A DNA stretch of 64,000 nucleotides from Rhea pennata (taxonomy: Eukaryota; Chordata; Aves; Rheiformes; Rheidae), in the NCBI RefSeq assembly GCF_028389875.1, contig NC_084674.1:6171501-6235500 (forward strand), given 5' to 3'. The notes beneath the pieces are model-generated. The model was not told the DNA's origin. It ran no database searches and saw nothing but the letters and a program-made list of their open reading frames with translations. Position numbers and translations under genes: made by a program. Shown here one piece after another: positions 48,801 through 59,183 of the stretch; position 1 is the stretch's first letter; each line of letters starts with the position of its first letter.

Positions 48801-51430
48801 TAGGATGACCGGTCATCAGAGCCTGTGAAGAAACCCTCTGATGTCCACACTGGAGCTGCTGGAGGGAGCTTGGGAAATGCATGACAACTAGCATGGCTGT
48901 GTGTGTTGTCCTAGTTGGCAAGCCAGTGTCCTGATCTGCAAGACTTTGATCCCACCACTCCTCTGATAAGACCCTCAAGTGCTTCAGGGTTCCAGTAAGA
49001 TGATGGGCAAGAGGAGCTGTATCTGGCCCTGAACTCCTGTGGAAAAAGATGTGCAGCATTGCTCTGAGCTGTTGAAAAGCTGCTGCTACAGCAGAGCTGT
49101 GGGAGGTGGAGGGTTGTGTACTAACCCACCTGGATATTTCGGGATACGCAGCACTGCCGCAAGATGGAAACTTTGTCAGAACAGTGTGTCGGCATGCTGA
49201 AGCCGAGTGTGTTAAAACTAATTTTGACTCCAAACTATGGCAAGAGTGTTTTGTGTGCTTTGTTATTCCCCTGATGGTTAGGGGGAGGGAGGAGCTTGAG
49301 ACCTCTTAAGATAACAGGCAAGGAGGTGGTGGTGGGGAGGGGAACAAGGTTTAGCCACATCAGTCACTGTGCATGGCCTGCTCTTGCATCTTGGTGGCTG
49401 TGTAACAGCTGTCTGTCCCTTTGCTCTGCAGCATGTCTCAATCCTGCTTCTGTGGAGGCTTCTCATTTTCTCTCAGCTTGGGAAGCTTGCTGCAGACTGG
49501 TATTACGGAGGGGAGGAGGCATGTGCACAGGCTACATGTGAATGAGAGCTACCTGTGAAAGATTACTACAGGGCTGGACAGTAAGAAAGGCAGTTTGAGA
49601 AGCTTGGGGAGAAATTGCTCCTTTTCCTGAAACTTCCAAAGGTAGCCACTGCCCCTTTCCCATGCAATTGCTTCCTACAGGGATAAAGATACCTGAGATG
49701 TCAGACCTGCCTGTTCCCCAGGTGCTCCCAGCACAGAGCAGCGATGCTCGCTCCTCTGGAGAAGCAGCCTGAATGCAAAGCTAAGCATCATTCAATCGTT
49801 AGTATCATAAAGCTAAGCTGTTTCCATGTGTTTTACCTGAAATAAGGCAGAGCATTTCAGCTCCCTCCCTCTTGTGGGGGACTCTGACTTGGCAGCAGAC
49901 TGGCACAACATGAATCATTTCCTTTGGCAGATGAGGCCAGGCTAAAAAGCACCATCAATGCCCTGTGGAGGACAGTACAGGCTGTGGAGTGAAGCCCTTA
50001 CTGAGGAAAGCAGCTGTGGTGCCACTTTCTTGAGACTCTACTGCAACCCACAGGATGTTGCAGCTTTGGGGATGTTCCAGGTCTCCACCCTGTGCTAGTT
50101 TTCCCTCTCATTTCCTCCAGATGCAATCAGGACTAGCACTGAGTGCAGAACAGTTTCCGATGTCGTCATTGGGTCCCCTCCCAACTGCTTAGCTGGGTCC
50201 TGCCCCTGATGTGTGAGCGCAGAGATGACTGGTGTGAGCTGGCCCAGCTTTGCTAAGGTGTCTGCACCAGAGGAAGCATCAGGGTAGGGTACTCAGGCAC
50301 TGTCACTTTATTTTCCAGTATGGAGATGATACCTACCAGCAAGTGTTTACAGGATCATCATAATTAGATTTAAAATACCCATCAAAGCATCCAGGCCTCC
50401 TGTTTTATCACTGTAGGGTTGCCTTCTGTCAGGCTCTCCAGGATAGGATTACAGAAAATAGGCATTGTCAGAAATGCAGTATCTCAGAAGATTTAAAGCA
50501 AGCTGGTCTGAAAACTGCTATGGAAGTCCTGAACACTTGTGTGCTGCTGGACCACGGGTGGTGGTGGTGGGGATTACTTTCCTTTTACAATGTAGAATCA
50601 GCAAATTAGATGCTGCCTTTGATGAGAAGGCTCTTATGAATCACCTTGGAGCCTGCTGGCCTATTCTCCTTGTTTCTGTCTAGGTCTAGTGTGTAGAGGG
50701 TGTTCAGATCATGCTTTTCAGTTTTGGAGCTTCTCTGAAAGCTGTACAAAGAAGCTGACTTCCTAACCTGGCTGCAGTGCAGTGGATAACTCTGGATTGC
50801 AGGACCCAGCTGTAAGCTGCTCTGTTCATCTTAGCCTGTCCAGAACGAGTGGTCATTCACATATCAAGTTTGATATCCTCAGAGTAGGCTCTGGTTTGTA
50901 GTCCCCAGCATTCACTTATTGCACACATTCACCACCCTGCAGTTTCTCCTGCTTTGTGATCCTGTGCAAATCTCTTCGTGTCCCCATTGCCTAGGTCAGG
51001 GAGAGGGGCTGGGGCACAAGGCTGTCTGCGGGGCCGTATCCTCGAAGGAGATTGCCAGGATGCCCAGTCTCCGTCCTGCTTCTTGTATCATGAAACCCAG
51101 CACCCTGAACCTACTGCTGGTGTAGGGAAAGGTGTTACCTTGGTGATCTGTGCCAGGCTGATAATCTCTTCCCCTACTGGAAAATATTTGCATTTATAGG
51201 GGCCTTGCCTCTGAATGAAGCTGTTCAGATCCTTCCCGAAATCCTGCCTGCCCTCTACCACTGAAGAGGGGTGGCTGAGGAGCTTTCTCCTCGCTCCTGC
51301 CCAGATCAGCATTGCTGGCGCCCTGGAGGTCTCTCTGCTACTGCACCACGAAGTCAAGCTCTGCCGAGGGCATAGTGGGAGCAGAGCAGGATCAATCCCT
51401 GGCTTGTGCCATGCACTGTATCAGGGAAGG
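39830..51430. other. non-coding stretch, probable intron
   Basis: No coding exon is supportable. The longest frame (43484-44077 plus, 197 codons) mixes low-complexity Pro/Ala/His segments and shows no domain. Others (48766-49233 minus, 155 codons) look like chance. Notable content: an 18-T run at 44578-44595, A runs near 45679-45691 and 46635-46646, T runs at 46273-46283 and 47578-47589, and low-CpG, enhancer-like text around 47.2-47.6 and 48.4-48.65 kb. Confidence 0.6.
44578..44595 (+). repeat. 18-base T run
   Basis: Eighteen T bases are followed by AACCAG. Although a pyrimidine tract plus AG resembles an acceptor, the tract lies in a region without coding frames that end at a donor. I keep it as a homopolymer. 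Confidence 0.9.
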
Positions 51431-51439
51431 CAACACTAT

Positions 51440-51625
51440 ATCCCTACTGACATCCCAACCTGCCGCGCGATGCCTCGGGAGCAGGTCTGGGCTGCAGCCG
51501 GCGGTCCTGGTGCCTGGGTACATGGCAGGCTTCCTGCGTCCGCAGCCCCGGCCCTCCTGCGGCTGCTCAGCTTGCAGTGACCCGCGCTGCTAGGAGGGGC
51601 CTGCTGTGAAACGTGCGTAAAGCCG
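51440..51625. other. small CpG-rich patch
   Basis: About fifteen CpG dinucleotides occur in roughly 180 bases. Two overlapping + strand frames (51215-51580 and 51312-51593) are open here, but neither ends at a convincing donor and neither has recognisable domains. It may be an unmethylated regulatory element; function unknown. Confidence 0.3.
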
Positions 51626-51945
51626 TAGCTTGTCTGAAAGCATTTGCGGAGTCTGTGTAAGCGTGCAAGAGAAACAAATACCTGTTCAGCTGGAAGACAA
51701 ATTTTCTTGTGGTTTTTACTTATCCTTCCTTCCTCAAAGGGCAGGGGTGATGTTTTTTGTTATTGCTCATCTTCACTGTGCAAACTGACTTTTGATACTG
51801 GGCTATAGATTCCTAGTGATGAAAAAGAATTGCATAAAATTTGAATGAAATGTGTGTATAAGTATACATTGAATGGTCACATGCACAGGAAGCTGTGCTT
51901 GCTGCTAAAATGCATGTAGACTTGAACTATATCCTGAGCTGATTT

Positions 51946-52006
51946 TTATATACATAAAAATATATAAAGTGTGTGTGTATATATGCACACACATATATAT
52001 ATATAT
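51946..52006. repeat. AT/GT/AC compound microsatellite
   Basis: TA-rich DNA, then GTGTGTGTAT, then ATGCACACACATATATATATATAT. The GTGTGTG part and the following CACACAC part are inverted, so the tract can extrude a small cruciform. Likely length-variable. Confidence 0.85.
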
Positions 52007-54784
52007 GGATAAATTAGAGTTCCTTGAAGTCAATGAAGATATGCTAAACTATACCACGCATCTGGCTATGAGCCATTGCAGAAGTTTAGGTTTGTTTTAT
52101 AAAAACTGGGTAATGCGAACTCACTAGTGCACCAGTGAAAGATTAATTTGTGAAACTGGAGCATATGCTACTCATTTTGAACCTGACCTGATTTTGTAGT
52201 TCTAGGTATAATGAGTATCAATTTGCATTTGAGGAATCAGACTACAAGCTATTCAATCACTTAAAAGTTAAAAGGCAGTGGCACTTTGTTTCTCATGTAA
52301 AATGATAATTAGTTTACTGTGGGATACAGCTTGCAGGAAATGCATGTTTCTGGCACAGTAGCTGGTCTTTAAAAACATGTTTATTTGTCACTGCATTATC
52401 TGAGAGGAGGGGAAGAAGCAGCACCTCATTTAGAAGTATGGAAGGCTGTTGTTAAATCAGCTTATTACATGCTACATGTTTTTCAGAGAGGAGAGTGTGG
52501 GAGACCAGAGAAGCCTTACTAGCAGCACATAGGAGACCTCCCTGCTGGAGAGGCAGATCAGTCTGGGTGTAGCCTGTTTAGGCTTGACTTAAGGGCAGTT
52601 TAGTGAGCAAAAGTTGGGATTTGCAATTTGCCCATGTAGGGAGGTGGCCACAGAGTACACATGTTTTCAACATACTTAACTTAGCTGTTCAATATACCTC
52701 CATTAGCTACTGTGCTTAGCCTTAAAGGAGATGGCAGGGCTCTTGTGTGCAGATTTCATTTGATTTCTAAGTGAATGTTTGATAATATAAATAATGGTAG
52801 ATAAATCTCTGGAATTATGGGCTCATTTAGGAGAGATGTCCAAAAGTCATGCCAGTATAAAGAATTTCAGTAGGTCCGTTAGGAAGATCTTGTGAATTTT
52901 CTACAGTAATCTCAAAGGACAAAACTGGTTTGCAAACACCTCTTACCAGAAGTTGGTTCTTGCTTCAAAAGCTCTTGATAAGGGAAGCTTAGATTACAGA
53001 ATTTATACTGTGCACCAGTGCTGCTTTTTAATCATCTTATGTACTGAGATGTTACAACATCAAAGAGGGCAGCTGATGACTGTATTTCACTCTCTTTATT
53101 AAGTTGGTAATTAAGGGCTAGAGTGCATCAAAAATGATTTTTGAAAAGCCACTTCATCTTTATTTGGGGTTAATAGCATTAGTGTTCAGAGCTTGACAGG
53201 TTTGTTGCATTACCAAAATAATAATACAAAAAACCTAACCTCGGGAAATATGCAGCTTCAGCATACTCTGAGAAGTTCCAGTTCTCAAGTAATTCTGTTG
53301 TTCATGCTCATGAAAACTCTTATAAATCAGTATTTTTGTTGGGCCTGTTTGAAATAATGATATTTTTTTAGAAGTAGTGTAACTGTGGGCTTGTACCTGG
53401 AGCAAAAAAAGGAAAATTTTGGTGAAAATGAACTGTGGATTTGTGCAGAAGGGAGAAACATAAACATACCTGTGCATAGTGGGGATCCATGTGAGACTGC
53501 AGAGTTTTCAGTGGAATTTTGGGTGGATATGGTACTGTAGGCCTTTGGGTCTCAACGTGGCCTGTGACAAGAGAACCTTGCCCTGCAGACTGTCCCAGGG
53601 CTCCAAGGCTCAAGGACGGGAACTGCTAGAGTTCAAGTAAAAGCAAGTTTGGGAAGACTGACCAGCTCCATGGCATGGAGCTGTCTCCATTGCCTCAGCG
53701 GTGTCTTGGGCTTCATGACACACTGCTCGCTGTAGAATGATCCTGCGGAGTACCATGAATATTGGTTCCAATCAAGCTTAGTTAGTATTAAGACTAATTA
53801 TGGATTGAAGCATCTTTTAAAGCACTAGTAGAGGAGACATCTACTAGCCCATATAACTAGGATTTTTTTTGTACCTGCAATGATTCACTGTATGCTGTTG
53901 AGAAGGTTCAGAAACGGGAAATGGTCACAGCTTTAATTTCGTTACAAGCTGGTAGGTACTTTGGTTTTGGGGTCTGTATCTCATCAATGTTCTGTATCTA
54001 AGGGCAGTGCTGCTTTGTAGATAAAAGGGAAAACTGATGTCCTTGTCCCACAGTCTCACACACGGATAAATTCTTTCTGTGTGAACTTAATATAAGCTAC
54101 TTCTAAAAAGTATAAATAAATAAATTCATCTTGCCTCATTCCATTCATTCAGGTGTGGAAAGAAAGGAATATAACAACACACAAGGAAACCTGAGAATCT
54201 GTTTGCGTTCATCCTTTCCTATCATTTTAGCAGTGAATCTTTGTTTTCTTTTTTTTACTTATTATTTCAGAAATACAAACAATAATGTAAGAAAAAGCAT
54301 GAATCTATACCAAATATCAATTTTTTTTAGTGATGTTCTCATTAGATTCCTATTGTGCAGTTTTCTTCCTCAGGAGAAATGAATGCCCAGTTGTTCATAC
54401 AGCTGTAGATTAAATAGATTTGTAGTAGTTGTCTTTTCCATTCTCTTGAAAGTAATGTGTATGTCTAGAAAGTCCTTTCTTTTAGGTTTTATTTTTTTTC
54501 CTTTCCCGTTCCATCCTCAAGGAATAGAGATCTGGTTACTACAACCTTTGAAAGCCTTTTGGATATCCTGCTGTTTTTTCCCTGCTGAATTTTCTGTGAT
54601 CTCTGTTCTGGTGCTAAGGAAAATAAATATTATTTAGGTATTTCAATTCAGCTCACTTCCTATCAGGTTCTGAGAGTGGAAGTTAATAAAAGACTAAGAT
54701 TAATTTGAATAAGTACTTCATCAGCCCCCTATAAAACACTGAAATACTTGCTTTTAAATTGCTTTTAACTTCTCTATCATAAAC

Positions 54785-54816
54785 TTTTTTTTTTGGGGGT
54801 GTGTGTGTGTGTGTGT
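54785..54816 (+). repeat. T run, G run and TG microsatellite
   Basis: Ten T bases, then five G bases, then about eight GT units. A compound simple repeat with no flanking element seen. Confidence 0.9.
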
Positions 54817-57009
54817 TCTGGGAGTGTTCAATGCTATGCCCAAGGCTCAGAGGATTTTGCTTCTTAGTCCCCAGTTACAATACTTCTTGATCCTTTTTTT
54901 TATTCAATACTTTGTGGTAGAACAATGTTTATTTTTCATGCATTCTGCAGTCTCATCGGCTGGGGTTTGTTGGCCTTTAATGTTCTGCCTTGTTCATCAC
55001 ACTGTTTGTTTCCTTCTCTCTCAATGCATTTGATATAGACAGGAAGAATAATCCTGCAATACACAGCGATAAGAATCAAGATACCCTGAACTCTGCAGCA
55101 GATGTCTTTGACCTTGGGAAAGTCACTTTATCTTTCTCAAATTTAGCCCTCTTGCTGAGGAGGAGATTGTGATCTCTGCCTCAAGTGCACTGAGATTGAA
55201 AAGCCCTAGTATATAGGGGTAGATGCTGCACAGACGTACAAAGGGCTCCCGTATGGGAGGGTTCACTGACCCTTTGAGCAGAGCACCGGGGAAGGGGAAG
55301 GTGGCTCCTGGCACAGGGTAGCATGGATGTGGTTCTCTGCCCTCTAGGAGTAATGCACCATGGTGTGATTTCTGGTGCTGATACTTGGGTCAGCCAAGAA
55401 AGGTTAAGCCAAGATCCCCTTTTATTTTCTTATTATCTACTTGCAAAGAAGAAACAAGAAGGCACATGTGAAGCTTTTACTCATGAGAGTGGACATGAAG
55501 TCCCTGTATTCTACGTAAGGGTAAGAGAAAGGTTCTTGCCCTGCCCTAGCATACTCATAGAGCTATAATTTTGCTATAAGAAAGTGCACAGTCCACACTG
55601 GATAACGAAAATATTGATGGATAAAGTGATTTTCAAAGCTGAGCAGGGAAGGCCTGCGGAGTATGTGTGGATCTGCCTTCTGAAATGAAGCTGTGTGACA
55701 TAGCACCGGCACACAGGAACTTGGGAAGCTGAAGAGAAACCATGCAAAACATGTAGGTTCAGTTTAAAAATACTATGGATCATAAACTCTTTTAAAAAAG
55801 AAAAATCCTTTGTGCTGTATGAAAGTGGGAAAGTCCTTGTCCTTAAGCTTCGGACTGTAATTAAGTGATAAGGAAAACAAGGCATTAAAGACAACAGGCA
55901 TAAAATAGAATAGATGCATTTAGACTTCTCATAGTGGAGTTGGTGTTTTTTTCCTGATTCAGAATAGGGCTGTTCCTATGCTCGTTCCTTTAACTACTAA
56001 GTGCCTTTTCTTTTAGAAATGGAACTTGAAAATGATTGAAATTGGATTTTCTCTTTTTATGTCTCTATTTTTAAAGTTGGATGTGACTTGGCACAATGCA
56101 CAGATGCCACTGGAGATTTTTCTGGCTAGTTCCTCTCCGCGGCAGTATTATCCAAGGGAATGGTAATTATCCGCTGTGGAGTCTCTCACTGGTACTGGCT
56201 CAGACTATTGGAATAACTTTCTGTAGATATTTGTCATCAGTTTCTTCCACTGGAAGGCTGAAGTTTTTTTCATTTTGTACATTCATGTTGATGTTAGCTT
56301 AAGTTCTGTGAACACAGAGTGACAATAATAGGTAATATTTGTTGAGAAAGAGCCCATAGCTAAAAGGAAATACGCTAAGATGGCATGCAAAGCAAGGATA
56401 AAACTCATGGGGTGGGTACATAGATGCTATACTCTAATTGTAGAGCTCAAGCCTTCACTTGCCTTTTGTTGACCAGTAATATTTCTATCCACATTGGTGC
56501 CCATGTAGAACTGTTGCAGCCTCCAGACTATCTTCTCTGGATTCCTGAAAGCCCAGGCACTAGGAGCACCTCTTTGCTTTGCCTTCGCAAGCCAGGCATG
56601 TCCCCTTTCAGCAGAGCAGCTGAGACTGAGGAGAAACTGGGATGTTTCTGAGCTCCTCTTTCCTCCTCAGTGTTGAAATATCAAGAGGAGATGCGACTTT
56701 AACAGCTTCAAAGAATGTCTGAAATACAGTTGTCATCATCTTCCCCACGTGAAAGCACATCTTAGAGACTTTAACCTCCCTGTGGCTGCACAGCCACTCA
56801 CTGCCAGAGCTAAGGCAAGCAGAGCCACTCTCACTTCATTATGTGCAAGAGGAGCAGAGCAGTGTTTGGAGACATACAGGTCTAAAGCTTGTGCAGAGCC
56901 AGCAGTCGCCTGTCTGAAGTTATATCACCCCGCCTACGGCATGGTAGCTGACTATGCGTGAGTGTAGTCTCTTTCAATATGAGGAAGGTTTGATTAATAT
57001 GCAATAAAA

Positions 57010-58460
57010 TGTGTCTTGTTAAGAGTGTGCAGGTCGTCATCCTTGTGCAAAGCGTTTGAGATGGTGCCGCTCCAGCCGTGGCACAAAGCGTGGCTGCAGC
57101 CTGGTGCCCTTGGGGCAGCGTACCAGTACCGCTGTTCCACCTGTAGGTAAGGCCTGCAGTAGCCAAACTCCCGCTGCTCAGTGCCATGGTCTCCTTGCTG
57201 GTAACATGTGGACGTGTGCTCTGGGTTGCTCGCTGCATGTCGAGCTCCAGCACGAAAGCTGCAGAGCACCTGCGTGGCGGGACGGGTGCACCTTGCGGGA
57301 GCTGCAGTGCGCAGGACCCTTGGCTCCCTTGGGGTGAACCCACAGGCAACTACTTTAAAATCGGATCAGGTCCCAGGTGACTTCCTAAAGTGACGCTGGG
57401 GTCAGTGTGTTTCGGTAGAGCGGGGATGAATCCGCCAGGTCAGCTGTTCTAAGCAGCAGTGCGGCGCCGTCCTGCCGTCACGCTGCTCCGCGCGCCCTCG
57501 GAGCAGGGTGCTGCCCTGTGCCGGCAGGAGCTTTCTGCAGAAGGGCCGCCTCTGTTCCCGCTTACCTGTTGCACACGTGGTCCCGATGTTTCTATGAAAT
57601 CAAAACGCCTGTCACTGCTGTGAATAGGAAGAAAACGTTTCATGGATTTTGCTAACAACGACGGCTTTAGTGATCAAAGCGGAGATGGAGCTCTCCTGCG
57701 CAGTCTTTACTCAAGCCATTCCCACTGCCTTTTCATTTATTTCTTTGTACAAAAGAAATCACTTTTACAAAGAGGTTTGTCACACTGGTGATTTTGGCCA
57801 AAAATCTGCTCTTTGTGCAGTTTCTTCAGCAACAGTGGCACGTGTAACCCCGTACGGGTGCCGTCCCCAAAAGCTTAGGAACGGTCGGATCCTGTGAGGG
57901 TGCTTAAAAAGATTAACAGCCCCTTGACTTGCCCCTCGGAGCGGCTCCCTTAGCTTTTAATAGGAAAGAGCTCACAGGCGAAAGGTGCGTTTTACTGCCG
58001 TTAACAGTTTAAGCCCCAGAAGGGCAGCGAGCGGCTTAATTTCCTCCCGGTTGCGGAGGCAAGCCGGGATCCTCCTGTGGGCTGTTATCTCGGCGTGTTT
58101 ATTCGCTGCGGTCTGTTTGCGAAGGGCTCCGCGGGCGCGAGGAGCTTTGTTTTTCTCATGCAGCGAGTGCTGCGTTGACAGGATTATGTTAGTTTAACAG
58201 CAGACCAAAATCGTCTCCGGCAGGTGAACGGCGTGTCGAGCGTTTACCCGTCCGAGATGCGATAACCAAGCAGGAAGCGTAGAGCGGTGCAATCCCTGCG
58301 TTGTTTGCACCTTCCGAGAGCCGAGCTGAAGGAGAAGTTAGCGTATCTATTTCTGCAGGAGCTCTTCAGATTTTTTTTTTTTTTTTCTGTTTCCATTTTC
58401 CATTTGCTGCTCCTAAAGGTACTTTTTAAAATAGGGTGGTTTTTTTTTTTAGCATACGAT
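57010..58460. other. GC-rich shoulder upstream of the second CpG island
   Basis: GC and CpG content rise here, most strongly at about 57050-57330 and 57440-57570, with more AT-rich DNA between. Several frames overlap on both strands without domains. I see no firm exon. It may be the distal part of the regulatory region serving the promoter near 58.9 kb. T runs lie at 58371-58386 and 58440-58450. Confidence 0.5.
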
Positions 58461-58932
58461 TTGAGCAGCAGCTCAGCCAGCAGCGAGCGATGACGGCTTT
58501 GCTCCCTGCGCGGCAGACGACGCGGCGCTGGGGGTGAGCAGCGGTGCGCGCGGGGTCCGTCGTGCTGGCGGTACGTGCAAAGTGCCTGCCGTGTTCATTG
58601 ACGCGCGGACGAGATTGAGCCTCAGGAGCAGTTTCCTTGTTTTCCCGTCGGACGTGAGCGGGGCTGTCGTCAGGGCGCACGGCGAAAGGGTTAAAATTTA
58701 ATTAGAATACGCTGTGGTAGCTGCTGGAGCTTAACGGAGATTTATATAAGCTGCTAAGAAGGACAAGGCTGCTGTGTGAGCTGCTGGTGGGGCTGCGCTA
58801 CTGCAGCCGTTGGCTCGGCTTCAAGCAACGCCAGGGCATGCCTGGGAATCTGCCCAGGAAGCGCCGTGAAAGAGGAGTTTGTTTGGAGGGTTGACCCTGG
58901 CGCTGTACAACAGCCCTGGCCTCCGCGCGCCG

Positions 58933-58938
58933 TATAAA
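58933..58938 (+). promoter_or_regulatory. TATA box
   Basis: TATAAA in GC-rich surroundings, 89 bases upstream of the ATG at 59022. The predicted start site is near 58963-58965. The GC-rich setting makes this motif unlikely to be a chance AT stretch. Confidence 0.65.
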
Positions 58939-59021
58939 GCGGAGCTGCCGTCGCGTCAGGCATCCGAGCGGCGCGGGGAGACGGAGCGAGCCGGGAAGAG
59001 GGGCTCGCCTGCAAGCGGACC

Positions 59022-59183
59022 ATGGCCTCGGCGTTCACGTGCGGGGTGGAGGACCTGCTCTTCGGCGGGAGCCGCTTCGTCTGGAGCGTGACGGTGGCGG
59101 CGCTGCGGCGGTGGTACGCGGACAGAGCCCGCGCCTGCCGCCAGGCGCTCAGGACCTGGTGCGGCCTGAGGGAGGTCTATCAG
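59022..59183 (+). CDS. first coding exon of an unrecognised protein (54 codons)
   Basis: The start is chosen for its ACCATGG context, a near-perfect Kozak site, and for the TATA box 89 bases upstream. The exon encodes 54 residues and ends at CAG|GTAACG, phase 0. Residues 12-32 carry a hydrophobic, aromatic segment (LLFGGSRFVW, then SVTVAALRRWY). They are followed by an arginine-rich helix-like part (R29, R30, R35, R37, R40, R44, R50) with W31, W46 and cysteines C7, C39 and C47. The hydrophobic run is too short for a clear transmembrane helix; an amphipathic membrane- or protein-binding helix is a possible inference. There is no classical signal peptide. The frame stays open past the donor to 59375, but the intron side loses protein-like character. 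I do not recognise the family. The 3' part of the gene lies beyond the window. Confidence 0.72.

Larger units (their letters stand above)
51640..57000. other. non-coding stretch, probable intron
   Basis: No coding exon or RNA gene is supportable. Frames on either strand are short and without domains. Contains the AT/GT microsatellite at 51946-52006 and the T/G/TG compound run at 54785-54816. Confidence 0.6.
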
